64,000 nt of DNA from Filobasidium wieringae (GCA_001600055.1 BCIV01000005.1:310001-374000), one strand, 5' to 3'; positions 37,893 to 49,662 are shown, counted from the first letter of the stretch. The notes: a model not told the origin generated them from the letters alone. Numbers and translations: made by a program.

Positions 37893-38164
37893 CCATTTGT
37901 TTTGTTAGTCATTGGGTATATGTCAGATTCTGTATGTGTTTGCAGATCACACGAAATTCCGTTTGAGCCATGACGTCACGCTGCGCGTTGCTGTTCCGTA
38001 CAGCGTTGCTGCAGCATTTGATGGGACGTGGATTTGATGGGACGTGGAATGATGTTCAACAGTTCTCAAAAATGCTGATACCGTTCATTCAGTAGACTCC
38101 GAGTAGCTGCCCCCTGCATCAAGTCACTTGCACCTATACAGACCCCTCGTTTGAACAAGCAGGA

Positions 38165-39319
38165 ATGACGGTAAGTGTCCTTGTTATTTATGTCCTTTGT
38201 TCTCAACACAACACTTACATCACCACTGTCTATTCCAGCTTTACTACACAAGTATGTCAGAGCGGAGGAGTCCAGCTTGAGCCCCCTGACTAATTCTTCT
38301 GAATCGAACAGTCTGCTTCGCTTTGCTCTCGGCCGAGCTAGCGCTCTTTGCCGCCATCATATGCCCTATGCCTTTCGTAATGAAGAAGAGGTAAATTTGG
38401 ACCAGCGAATGTTCTTACATGAAACTTACTGATTATATTGTCTATCAGGTTCATGCACTTCCTGAGCGAGAACCCTCTCGTTGCCAAGGTGCAATACGGT
38501 GTAAGTGTTGAAAGCAATGACAATGGAGTAGCCGGCTGATTTACTTGAATCACTTGCACCTACTTCACAGTTAAAAATCACGTTCATGTAAGCTGAAGGC
38601 GAAATTGCTCATCCCCTTGATACATGCATTGATGACGTCCACGCAGCTTCGTCGCAGTACTTTTTGTAGACGCTGTGCAACGTATGATCAAGGTAGCCCA
38701 GGAAGGTCAGACCGCCAAGCAGGAGAAAGGTGTTCAAGACGTTAGGGTCGAGACGAACCACGCTGCAAGGAAATTCTATGCTCAGAGGAATCGTAAGTTG
38801 TCGACTATCGGCTAAAGATACTACTCTTATCGGTCTGCTTCTCGCAGTTTACCTTACCGGAGCTACCCTGTTCCTCGCCGTTTTACTTACCCGTGTTTTC
38901 GCCATTGTCCTCGACCTCATATTGGCTCAGGAACGATTGAACACGCTCCAGACCAGTGTTGGTGTATTTCTGCACTCAAGACTTGTTTCGTCTCTAAGCT
39001 CTTTCCTCCTTTACTAGACTTCCAAGAATGCTGTAGCTGCCGGTCCCAACAAGACCCTGCAAACCGAACTCACCACCTTGAAGGAGCAGTTGGCCGCCAA
39101 GGACCGTGATATTGGTGAGTACTTGAGAAATCTTAGCTGCACCCAGGCTCTGATACAATGTTGGCTCCACAGTTACCTTGAAGAAGCAGGCTAGCCAGAA
39201 CGTTGGCGCGTTCAACGCCTTGGCTGACACCGTGAGTGGTCGATTGAAGTCTGCAAGACATCTGTCTAACTGTTTGGAGGAAATAGACGCAACCGATCTC
39301 CAACAAGAAGATCGATTGA
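38165..39319 (+). CDS. YET3: BAP31-like ER membrane protein (YET family)
   Basis: ER membrane protein of the BAP31 family, linked to protein export and quality control. The gene has a tiny first exon (38165-38170, Met-Thr) and a 13-nt second exon encoding Leu-Tyr-Tyr-Thr, then further short exons. The assembled protein of about 205 aa has three membrane segments: CFALLSAELALFAAIICPMP, FIFVAVLFVDAVQRM and LYLTGATLFLAVLLTRVF. A cytosolic coiled coil follows (NKTLQTELTTLKEQLAAKD and VTLKKQASQNVGAFNAL). The last four residues are KKID, matching the KKXX dilysine ER-retrieval signal. The alternation of very short exons and 50-60 nt introns hides most of the protein from ORF detection. Confidence 0.92.
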
Positions 39320-40273
39320 TCAACAGCGATGAATGTAACGATCCATAAAGCACCTAGGCTCCCACTTGCGGGCATAGGTATCTGGTAGACAATGATACGA
39401 AGCAATATACGATGCCCATTTCTGACCTCTCCCTTGCAAAATGAGCAGGGAAGGACTGATTCGTCATCCAACGTGACTAATAATTCCCCCGCTTTTACCA
39501 AATCTTGATGACCTACTTTGACCGCCACCTTGACCTGACACATGCACCTCACATGGGTACCATGCTATCAAGCAGGTACCGACAGGCCGTGATTCCAACG
39601 GGGCCATCGATCAAGGGGTGGAGGCGTTGTTGAGACGGGGTTCCGGGTGAATTGCCCTCGCACGCGCAGCTTAGTGGCTGTGAACGCCTTCAACGGAATA
39701 CCGTGCCTCTCTGACCTGCACCTCGCGTTACCTGACATGCTAACGTGTATGCTATTTAGTATATATGTACGATACCAGATGATACCTGAGATATCTTAGT
39801 TCCATTCAACAACGCAAATACGAGCTGGGTCGCATTCCCGCGAGAACTCGCACAATTACGGTGACTCACGGCAGTTAGTCGAAAGCTTCTTATATTAGTT
39901 CAGCTCGGTCAGAACCTTTAGCGGATATATCTTCAATCGGTCAGGAACACCGCCTGAAACACCCGAGTTTCGGTATATCCTTCGGATCGATCCCTCTGCA
40001 TCAAAATTGTCTCTCCCAAGCGGGTAGCACGTAAAGTCGAATGTCGGACCAGTTTCTGACCTATAAGCGTGTGTTGGCTTGCTTGACATTTGAAAGCTGT
40101 CTGTAAGGGGAGGTGTGCCGGGAACAACGCTAGCCTAGAATTCCGATAGCATGTCCCTGAAGATGTATGGCTCCATTTATCGTTCGAGAATGTATATAAA
40201 CACCTGTCGTGCATTTGGCAGAGCACGTTGACGACGATTTTCTCTCTTTCCTTGGCCAACCTGAACATCCTCG
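39320..40273. other. Intergenic region between BAP31 gene and CPL1-like gene
   Basis: 954 bp without a supported gene. The minus-strand frame 39133-39552 overlaps BAP31 exons and is a shadow. A TATA-like run (GTATATAAACACC) at about 40192-40204 lies roughly 75 bp before the CPL1-like start and may be its core promoter. I see no tRNA or repeat. Confidence 0.5.
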
Positions 40274-41321
40274 ATGCGCTTTGCATCGTCTATCTGGCCG
40301 GTATTGGCCTTGCTGCTATGTTTCATGGCGAGATCGCTGGCCATTCCGACAGATGTCAGTGATGATGGATCCCCGTCTGACATTCCTTCCGTGGACAGCA
40401 GAGCTTTGACCGCTGGCACTTTGTGCGCTACCGTCCCTGTGAAGGCTCGGCTGTTATTCCTTACCTATGTGCGTGAAGCAACGTCTGAAGTAGGCATAAA
40501 GCTGATTCTTAAATCTCTTGATACAGACCGTCCTCCCAGTAAGACCCATCCTGGCCCGTCAACCTCTCTCGTATTGATCGTCTTTACGAACAGAGTATCT
40601 GTCTTTGCACTGTAAAAGGTACTTTGACCCTGCAGTCGCAGAACGATCTTGTTCAAGCGCTGATAGCCAGTGCGAAAAGAGGAGGCCTGGTGACACAATT
40701 GTTGTCCATCCTCGGAACAACTTTAGACGAACTGTCCTCGCTGTTGTTCGGGAATGCGAATGACGAGGTGAGCTCATGAAACATTTGGAGGAAGTCCCGA
40801 TCTTTAAATCTGACGACGAGATCAGTTGCAGAAGACGCGACCGACCTGTGACTATCCCTCGCATTCGACGCCCATCTGTGGAGATGCATGTGCTTTCATA
40901 TGTCAACAAGGCTATTCCCGATGCGGCGATCGATGTGTGAGCGATCGTAACTCTTGTCGATCTGGGATCCCTAGGAGTAGGGCAGACCGACGGTCTTTGC
41001 ACTGCCCAATGGGCCAGGCTTCATGCGCCATCTACTCGCGCAAGGGGCGAGAATGCGTCGATATACGGTCCGATCTCGAGTCCTGCGGTGGCTGCATGTC
41101 GGAAGGTCATGGAGAAGATTGCAGCGAGATCGAGGGTGCCAGAGAAGTTTCGGTGAGGCCTTGTGCGATATTGTCCAAGTGCTTCGTATACTGACCATGA
41201 AGACTTGTAGTGCATTGGCGGGGCATGTCGCGTCGCAACCTGTCAACAAGACCGAGTACTGATTGATAATCGGTGTGTCCAGATTGGATCCAGCAAGAAA
41301 GTGCATCGCCAACAGGTCTGA
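40274..41321 (+). CDS. Secreted protein with CPL1-like cysteine domain
   Basis: Small secreted cysteine-rich protein. Residues 1-23 form a signal peptide (MRFASSIWPVLALLLCFMAR, then SLA before the predicted cut). A short mature N-terminus and a spliced segment SICLCTVKGTLTLQSQNDL follow, then QALIASAKRGGLVTQLLSIL. The central cysteine module reads CDYPSHSTPICGDACAFICQ and GYSRCGDRCVSD. The CPL1-like domain follows: CPMGQASCAIYSRKGRECVD, DLESCGGC, GEDCSEIEGAREVS. After an intron (GTGAGG...TGTAG) it continues CIGGACRVATCQQDRVLI. This domain is named for Cryptococcus CPL1, a secreted protein implicated in host interaction, but it is also common in non-pathogenic tremellomycetes and other basidiomycetes. 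No transmembrane or GPI signal is seen. The splice model between 40440 and 40620 is uncertain; a 12-nt micro-exon is one possibility. Confidence 0.82.
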
Positions 41322-41545
41322 AAAGGAATTCAAGGAACATATAAGTTGTACAGGGTATAGGATAAATGGTTGTATTGGTATCTATGGATCGCTTGCAAGT
41401 GATGCATGCACATTGTTCTGGACCAAACTCGCCTTTCCGCCTTTTGCCTAGGGGATTGGATCTTGATCTAGATCACATACAGGATATAGGAACAGTACTG
41501 AAAAAATATCCAGGGACAAAAATTGCGCGAAGTATAAATACGAGC

Positions 41546-41550
41546 AAAAA
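41546..41550 (-). terminator. RNA polymerase III T-run terminator of tRNA-iMet
   Basis: Five consecutive T on the tRNA strand begin 7 nt beyond the mature 3' end, the usual Pol III stop signal. Confidence 0.8.
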
Positions 41551-41556
41551 GCAAAT

Positions 41557-41640
41557 TAGCGTCGAGAGGTATCGATCCTCTCACTCTGGGTAACGCCATA
41601 ATTGTATGAGCCCAGCATGTTTCCAATACACCACGACGCT
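41557..41640 (-). tRNA. Initiator tRNA-Met (CAT) with a 13-nt intron
   Basis: The 84-nt gene folds as a cloverleaf. The acceptor AGCGTCG pairs with CGACGCT over 7 bp. The D arm is GTGT/ACAT. The anticodon stem CTGGG/CCCAG holds loop CTCATA-A with anticodon CAT. The T arm is AGAGG, ATCGATA, CCTCT. Initiator identity rests on the A1-T72 pair and on A54 and A60 in the T loop (ATCGATA instead of TTCRANY), both hallmarks of eukaryotic initiator tRNA. The 13-nt intron (CAATTATGGCGTT) sits after position 37, the canonical place. Discriminator base is A. Confidence 0.95.
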
Positions 41641-41799
41641 CGGTCGTCTTGCTCCTGGTGAAGAGATCAATGCTAAACTGAGTGTCATGAATGCTTAAAC
41701 GCTCATCTCCTTTGACGCATTTTTCTCTCACGGTGGACATCCACCACAGCTTCAGGAACATATTGGGTATATTGTAGAGGATCTCCCTCAGCTCGCTCA

Positions 41800-44247
41800 T
41801 TACGTATCTATACAGCTGGATATCTCGTTATCCAGGCCTGTTCTCTGCCCATCAACTGCACACCCGTCTTCCGTTTCAGTAATCCCCCAACAACGACTGG
41901 ACGCGGTGTCCTCTCCTGCGGTCGCTATCTGTGGGCTGATCGAGACATTTTCACCCTCAGTCGTCTCCAATGAGATTTCACTAATCGAACTGTTGGAGCG
42001 GACCATGGAACTCGGATCCGTACTGAATGAGTCCACTCTGGTAAGATTATCCACGGAATTGATGCGAGTCGTTGCCTGTCTAGCAAATCCAAACAATGGC
42101 CGTATAGTCGAAGAAGACTTGGGAGGCGTCTCCGGCTCTTGGTCTTGTTCGTGTTGAGTGGTTTTGCTCCTGTCCGAGAGATCCAGCTTGAGATCCCCCT
42201 TTCGGTTTCTAAGTGCTGCCCAATCCAATGGTTTTCTAGGCTTGCTACGCTGACTTCTGACAGGTCGCGGCATAGCGCCACGTCCAGCTCGTGCGTGGGC
42301 TAGTACCTCCGCTTTGAGTCTGGTAATCGCTCGCGTTTGATCCATGTCAAGCTCGATATTTTCAGCTTCGTCGCTAGTGTCCCACAACCTCGTCAAACGC
42401 GATACCTCGCGACCTTCGTCTTCAACGAACTCCTTGTCCTCGATGAAAACGACATCTCTTAACCATTCGAATGTTTCCGACGGCAGATCGTTGTCGATTC
42501 GAATTCCAGCGCGACGACGGGTCGGCTCATCCGCGGAATCCCGAAGTTTCGCGATTATGTGCGGGTGGAGGTATTGCAGTACAAACAAGGAACAAGTCTG
42601 ACGATCCTTTTTTTCCAAAGGTAGATTATGTTTAGGCCAGGAAGTGATAAAACTGAAGACATGCTTTAAGATTGTCAGTGTAGAAGTTTCAGTATATGAG
42701 CCTGATCGAGTAAGGGCGCATCAGTGTCCAACAACTCAATAGATTGTTACTGTGAGGGAGCTCACCTCTGAAACTCCACACAAGCGTCTCAACGCCCGCA
42801 TCGCCGATCCATCGTTTGAAAGCGAATGAGTAATCGGGTCTAGCAAATCCAGCGCTCTCGTCTGGTTGTACCATAGGAAAGCCGCCTGCCGGTTTGTGGA
42901 GCATGTAAGGAAGCGAACGCCTCGATCAGATAAGCTGTGCTACATACCTTGAATTTTTAAACAGCGTAGACCGCCTAGCCAGCCTAAGGGACTGATGGCA
43001 AGTGCGTCGATGTCCGCTTGCTTGCGAGCGCCCATTGTGTCAGCTTCACTTGCATCGCTGTAAAACCGATATCCCGCTGCTCTTCCTTCCGAGATCTGCT
43101 CGCCTTGCGACATGAATCGATCTTGAACCCTGTCTTCCTGGTGTTGCGCTACGGAATCGACAAGGGTTGACGCTTTGCGCTCGGAGACGACATCTATAGG
43201 CGTCTCTTCTTCATATGGGTCCAGGATTTCACCTTCCGGTCTACTGTTCGAGTTGTAGCCCCAGTGCTCTCCCACTCGGACGAGGTCTAGAGGAACTAGG
43301 CAAGTGGGAAACGTTGCGGTCCCAGGCGCGGAACCAGTGCTGCTTCGATGGCTCGAGCCTGAAGCAGATTGCGCCATCGAGGTATATGAAGGTGTGGACG
43401 GAGCTGGAGAGAACGGTTGAAAGGGTCGATGAGGATTGTCATGGCTCGGAAGCCTATGGGATTTGAACACGGTCTCAGTGTCTCGAGTCGTACATGCATA
43501 CAACAGAAACGATCAGACGTACCATTCGACAGCGAGCAGACCCTTCAAGCCTCCAACCACGTTGGCGACCTCCTTGGCCCTCGACGCCGTCATATTCTCG
43601 GCGTACTCGGAACCAAGAAATGTCAACTTGTGAACGCGAGGCAAGTAGGATGGGTTGTTCCCCACTTCTTGGCACATGTTCGCTATCTCGCTGGTGACAC
43701 CAATCTGTGTAGCGATGGCATCTTCCGTCGACCGATACTCGTCACATCCGGCTGCAAACCTAAGGTCCAAGACAAGCCATTCCACTTGATCTCCTATGTC
43801 TTCTGTGAACGACTCCTCCCCGACCTGAACCTCCATAGCGCCTGTGGATCTCACCTTCCCACCGCGCTCTGTTCTCAACAGCCCGAGTTCGGGATGAAAG
43901 GCCTCCTCCCACATCTTGGTCGAAGTGATCATGAGCGTTCCACCCTCGACTACGAGGGAAGCGCCCCAACCTTTAGGAGCTACGATTTCGTCCGGTGGGT
44001 AGATGTCACCATGAGTCTGATTGAACCGTGTAATGTGGCGTGGGAAATTCCGTCGCCCGACCGCTGTTTTTAACGTCGGTTGTTTGATCGAAAGAAAGCT
44101 CGAACTCAAGTCTGACTCGGCTTGCCCTATAGAGCTGTCAGATGCTGTGCTATAGATTTGAGGAGATGCGGATCCCGAGGAAGAAGGGGAGTAAGGAACA
44201 GATGGCGGTGGTGAGAATCTGGGGAGGTCGAAGTAAGAAGTGATCAT
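41800..44247 (-). CDS. Hypothetical protein, possibly lineage-restricted
   Basis: Multi-exon gene I do not recognise. The first exon (44247 down to about 43515) encodes MITSYFDLPRFSPPPSVPYS, a Ser/Pro segment, then GRRNFPRHITRFNQTHGDIY and SLVVEGGTLMITSTKMWEE. It goes on with VEWLVLDLRFAAGCDEYR and LTFLGSEYAENM. An intron (GTACGT...CATAG) joins in phase to LPSHDNPHRPFQPFSPAP, a Ser/Thr-rich segment and LAISPLGWLGGLRCLKIQ. The next exon encodes GGFPMVQPDESAGFARPDYS and RWIGDAGVETLVW. The last exon begins near 42650 (ITSWPKHNLPLEKKDRQ), includes LFVLQYLHPHIIAKL, and ends in a charged, Ser-rich tail at 41800. The third intron could not be resolved with a single good splice pair. No catalytic motif, signal peptide or membrane segment is apparent. 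Length is about 750 aa. Confidence 0.6.
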
Positions 44248-45225
44248 GTTGATGGACGTTGGCTCGTTCGGTTTGAGACTGTGGATGTGGATCTGAAATG
44301 GTTGTCAGGTGTATCCAGTATTTATACCACTGTAGATGAGGAGGACTGTTGTGTCTTGCGAGAGCGGTAGGATCACTGATCAGTGATTTGCTGTGGTAAT
44401 CCTCTCAAAGGGATGTTGCAATACCCCAATTGCTTTCACCGACAAAGTATTTTGCTGTAGACCAGACCACAGTACAACTCGGAGGGAGGTTCTTTTGCAT
44501 ATCCCGCTATACTCCGCCTGAACCGGATTACATGTAAGCAAAGTCGGTTGGTATGACGTGACGTTGATCTAGTGTTCGATTTTTTGACAGATCTGGGGCC
44601 TAAGGCGGTGCCTGGACACGGAAGAGGATCCCGCGACGGTGGTGGTATGGTTCCCAAGTGGATGTGTTGGATATTTCCGGCAGCTAGCCTCGAACGTTGT
44701 CAAGTGTAGCTAGTTGATACCTGCTGGAAGGTGGAAATGTCGAATGGAATGCCAATCCCCTAGATTATTTTACGCTAGCATCACAATGCGAGGATCGTCA
44801 TGTCGCGTGGACCGTACGCGTGCGGCTGCAGCAGCCGGCGGTCGGCAAGTGCTCTTAGAGTACTGTAAATCTTTCCTAAGTGTCGCCCCTGGCCTATATA
44901 CACGTCGCCCCAGCAATTGAACGAAATATCTTCTCTATCTCGGTTCAGTACCTGTAAGCCAGTATCAACCTGCAACCTGATCAATGCATCCTTGTGTTCC
45001 TGATTTCGCGGCAACGACTAATCGGCAGGTTCAGAAAGCGTACTATCAGCAATCGATAAGATATCCGAGAAGGATGTTCTGTGTCTTTTGATATCAAATG
45101 CCTCATTCGGAGTTGTCAGATGTTTCATTGGTACAGGGGGATGCTATCACGTTTCCCGGGTTTCTGCACATGAACAGTCAGTGGTCAATTTAAGTCGTTT
45201 TTTCAATCCAGAAGTCGCCAGCCCA
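44248..45225. other. Intergenic region upstream of hypothetical gene and tRNA-Gln
   Basis: 978 bp without a supported coding gene. It contains the promoter of the minus-strand hypothetical gene and the 5' flank of tRNA-Gln. Short frames here overlap each other and lack splice support. Confidence 0.5.
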
Positions 45226-45320
45226 CGCCGCATGGTCCAGTGGTCAAGACTTTCGGTTTTGATTTGCGAGCTTTCGAGTCAAACTTCCGAACTACCCCGG
45301 TTCGAATCCGGGTGCGACGT
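45226..45320 (+). tRNA. tRNA-Gln (TTG) with a 23-nt intron
   Basis: The mature part (72 nt) closely resembles yeast tRNA-Gln(TTG). It has box A TGGTCCAGTGG, anticodon arm TTCGG-TTTTGA and CCGAA, and T arm CCCGG-TTCGAAT-CCGGG containing box B. The intron 45263-45285 follows position 37. The acceptor arm CGCCGCA against TGCGACG pairs at six of seven positions, with a C3/A70 mismatch and an uncommon C1-G72 first pair. A T-run follows. It is probably functional because both internal promoter boxes and the splice geometry are intact. Confidence 0.92.
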
Positions 45321-45323
45321 TGC

Positions 45324-45328
45324 TTTTT
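45324..45328 (+). terminator. RNA polymerase III T-run terminator of tRNA-Gln
   Basis: Five T residues start 4 nt after the mature tRNA 3' end. Confidence 0.8.
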
Positions 45329-45480
45329 GCCCTGCGATCTCGCGCATTACGTTTGCGCCCAACCGATAAGATACACGAGATCACCCTAGCTGTGCATATA
45401 TCCCACTGCTTCGTTGAAGACTCTAGACTCTTCTTTGCTCTTCCCATACTTCTGCCCTTCGCACGACTCACGACTCACCG

Positions 45481-48400
45481 ATGGACGTCGAACGTATCGT
45501 CAGAACATACATATCATCCGATGGAATTTCAGACGAGATCCCTGCAGAGTTGCTAACAGGTATGTATACCGCCGCATGCCGACTTTGATTCCCCTGACAT
45601 GCCGCTTTGATCGACCACAGGCGTTCAGACCGGCTCTGTGGGATTACTCGAGATCGTCAAAGCTCTCGGTGAATACCTGACTTCTACGGAGGAAGCCGTT
45701 CGAGCTAAAGGTGAGTGCTGCCAGCTTGCACTCGCATATACGACCTCTGACGACTCGACAGGCATAACACTACTATCAAACATCTTGGTACAAACCCCTC
45801 CTGACAGGATCAATCGGCAAGGCAGTACGTGCTCCTCCTTACGACAAACGCATGCTTCGACCGACTCACGTCCCGAACTGCAGCTCAGGTCTTGACCTCG
45901 TTCTATTGCGATAAACTAGAGGATCATGAATCGGTACCCTCCGCTCTCCGAGGTCTGGCAGTACTGGCAAAACTGTCCACTTTCGGCGCGGGTGAAGCCA
46001 AGGCAGTGTTCCGAGCGTATGTACCGTACTCCCCTTCTCCCCTTCTCCCGATACATAATCCTAGACCGACATCCTCGATCTTGTTTAGGATCGCCGAAAA
46101 CATCACCATGAAGGCACACGTACAATCGACTCGGCATCTCGTTTTCATCCTGGTGGATATACTGCTCGCGAAACAGTTACCTGCTCTGAAAGGCTTGGGC
46201 GACGAATTCATCGCCTCCTATGTCAAACTAGCAGAAGGCGAGAAGGATCCTAGGAATCTGATGCTGGCGTTCGGGATAGCACGCGTCCTGCTGATAGAGA
46301 TGGATCCCTACAAACACCTCGATGTAAGTACCGTCAGCCGTCAACGGTGACCATTTGACCGATCTCATTTCCCTGGCAGGACATGTTCGACATCATATAC
46401 TGCTACTTTCCGATCACCTTCCGTCCTCCCCCGAATGACCCTTACAACATCACGCCTCTAGACTTACAACAAGCCCTTCGAAAGGCCATGTCTGCTACCC
46501 CTCGGTTCGCCCCAATGGCGATGCCTTTGTTCTTGGAAAAGCTGCCAGCCAGCTTAGGAGAGTCCAAAAAAGACGTCCTCCGAGGGATATCCGCTTGTTT
46601 GCCCATTTTCGGTGACAAGGCGATCGAAAGCCACTCGTCGGATCTTTGGGATTCGCTCAAAACCGAGGTATGGACACCACCTGATCAACGCTCTCTTTCC
46701 ATCATTGACCAACCACACGTCACAGATCTTCTATTCTCCCGACGCAGAGATTGAGCGAGAAGCGTTGTTGGCCTTGCGTACTCTGTTGACAACCCTCTAT
46801 CCTTCTACTCCTGAAACAAAGCCAGCAGATCTAGCCTTGGCCATAATAAAAGAATGTCAAACCGAACTGGAGGAGCCGGAGAAGAGCAAAGCCAAACCGG
46901 CGACAAAGGTATTGATGACCTGTGTCATGTCGTCCAGTAAGTGGTGGCGAAAATCAGCAATTTGATTGCGCTGACCTCCCCTCCAGCGGCCGTCGGGACG
47001 TACGCACTATCGCAAGTACTTCCACAACTTTTCAAAACGTACCACAGAGATACAGACGTCCCACGTCGAACGGCGGCCTTGGTCGCGATGGCAGAGCTGC
47101 TCAAATCGCTACGCGAAACCTACGTCGAGGAACATACAACCAGGTCATATCTGGCCGAACACCCCGTCGAAAACTTCAAGGACGAGCTCCTCTCACTGAT
47201 GAGTACAGGAATCGAAAGTCAGGTCGAAGAAATCAAAGCAGCTGCCCTAGAGATGGCTGAACATATGGTACACATATCTGGCTTCCTTGACCTCGAGGAG
47301 ACCATCTATTCAGTCAACAAGATAAACAGCGTGCTCGTAAATTCGCAGTCTACTAGGTTGCAGTAAGTCTATACTCGTCTTCAGTGTCCAACCGAATCTT
47401 ACACACCTCACAAAAGGCATAACGCCTTGAAGGTCTTGGCGTCCATTTCTGAACTGACAACAAAGCCGATAGAAGAACATACCCTACCCCTCCTTTATGG
47501 CCAGCTTCCCGAGATGGCACCCGACCTTTCGGCGACGGATGAACGCGATCGCATTCGCCATGTACTCGACGCGTTATCTGTCCTTTGCGTACAACCGGGA
47601 TTGTTTGAATTCTTGCTCATTCGGCTCCTTCACAAGCTGGAGACTCTATGCCTGAGCAACGAACAAGAGTCAGCCCTCGATCAGGACTTCATCAAGCGAG
47701 AATGCCAGCTGGCATACGGGTTTTCATTTCTGCATGCCATCAACACAACCTTGAAGCGCAAGGTGCAGGAAAAGCATGTAGACGTCCCAAAATATTTCGA
47801 CCAGGTAGTGCCTCGACTGTATGGTATCTTTATACATGCTACCAGCCGGAAAGAATCCTTGGCCTGCGATACCAGGCTGTTGGTCGAGGCGGGGTCTATC
47901 ATCGAAGCGATTGTAGCGGCGATGCCTGCAGAGTGCGTACCAGCAATAGTCGATTGGAGATCCACGATCGGCGTCTTATAGATTTCTCACATACCAGACG
48001 CCAACAGCAATTCGCCGACAACCTCTTTGGTGCTTACCGATCGGGCGACATGCGGAATCTCACAGGTAAGTATCTAAAGGACGATTCCTTGATTCCTGTC
48101 CGACCCCTTCAGGTAAGCCTTTCTATTTCCATGAGTACGCGTTGCTTTACATCAAAGACGAACGTGTATTCTTGGCAGACCGGAGCGACATTGGAGGAGC
48201 AAAACCTAAGTATCCTCCTGATGGCAGGCGTAGTAGGACTACGTGTAAGAGAAGCTCGCTCTTAGCCTATGATGAAGGGTTCATAACCGGCCACCCTTAT
48301 CTCAGCCTGACAAGCTTCCTCGAGATATCAACGTCTTCATGCGCGAACTGTTGTGGTGGACTTTGGATACATCGTCGACCAGACTCCAGGTCAATATGAC

Positions 48401-49572
48401 TTGTCTCGCGATGGCGTCATTACTAAACAAAAGAACATCAGGTTGGTCGACTGGCAGTCGTCTCAGAACGTATACTGACCCGGTACCAAAGACCTAGCAT
48501 CTGATCTGTCCAATCTGAAGCAAGATCTATGGGCTGAATGTAGCGCCAGTGACACGACAATCGGGCGAAGGAGCAAAGCGATTACCGTTTGGATATGGGT
48601 AAGACAGTGTACAATTGGTAAAGACTGAGAACTTCCGTCTGACAAAGCATCTCATAGCTGTCGCGAGGATTGCTCGTAAAAAACCATCCCGAGGGCCTAC
48701 ACATGATCACAAAAGTGCTCGAGCTGTTCGAGCGGGATGCGTCCACCGCCTCTCACGCTGCAACGGCTCTGGCCATACTGGCCGACAGACAGGGTGATCG
48801 AGTCTTGTCAAAGGAAAACTTCGCGGTAGTCAAGGTGAGTAGATAGTATCATACCGACGTCAACCTTTCTAAGAGCCCTGCCTTATACCTCTTAGACGCT
48901 GTACAAACAACGGCTGTTTAGTACTCTCTTCCCTCTCTTGATAACCGGTAGTAATCTGCCCTCATCCGAAGCGCAATCACCATACCTGCTGGCTCTAGGA
49001 TCGGTCGTACCGATCGCTCCGCGCGGGCTTGTAATGTCCAATTTGCCTCAACTTCTACCGCTGATTCTGCGAGGTCTCACATTACTGGACGCCGAACTAC
49101 GGTACAATATGCTGCAGATATTGATCTCTGTTCTCGAAGTGCAAGACGATGCAAACACAACTTCACTCATTCAAGGTCAAGCGAGAGCCATGGTTGACGC
49201 AGCTCTTGTGGCTGCTCTCGATCTGCGTGCCGCCAGCAGTTCACCGGTGAGTCGCTTGGCACGAATGGCGATCAGAGTGTGCTACTCATCATGAAGATGG
49301 CGACGCTTGACAGAAAACTCGAACAGCCGCCCTGCAATGTCTCGGCGTCTTTCCCGATGTTATACGCTATGATGTCTTGCATCCGATCAAAGTGAAAGTA
49401 TTGCGCTCCCTTGGCAGTTCGATCGACGATCCAAAACGAGCTGTACGGAAAGAAGCCGTAGACTGCCGCGCCAAATGGCGAGTTTACCTGTATCTAAATG
49501 CTCAATCACAAGGCTAATGACGTTTTCTCTTTAATCGCGTATAGGTACAATTACGGGGGAATTGGCGTGTAA
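45481..49572 (+). CDS. MET18: MMS19/MET18, cytosolic Fe-S cluster targeting factor
   Basis: HEAT-repeat scaffold of the cytosolic iron-sulfur targeting complex, which delivers clusters to nuclear DNA repair and replication enzymes and is linked to TFIIH. The start MDVERIVRTYISSDGISDEI leads over many 50-60 nt introns into helical repeats. The conserved N-terminal domain includes LLSNILVQTPPDRI, VLTSFYCDKLEDHESVPSAL, RGLAVLAKLSTFGAGEAKAV and DIIYCYFPITFRPPPNDPYN with ITPLDLQQALRKAM. Middle and C-terminal repeats include YALSQVLPQLFKTYHRDTDV, FADNLFGAYRSGDMRNL and LLPLILRGLTLLDAELRYNM. The last residues RKEAVDCRAKW are followed either by a stop at 49516 or, more likely, by a GC-AG intron (49478-49544) and a final exon encoding YNYGGIGV to 49572. 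Roughly 1,050 aa. Its promoter lies only 150 bp beyond tRNA-Gln. Confidence 0.9.
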
Positions 49573-49662
49573 CAGGACATCCTGTATAGTATTCCCGCAG
49601 GCTATTTGTAGATGTTTATGAGCGCACATATGGATCGATCGAGCTGAAGTTGAACGTACGGC

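Noticed and set aside
39133..39552. 139-codon minus-strand frame
   Set aside because: It overlaps real BAP31 exons, has no splice context and resembles no family.
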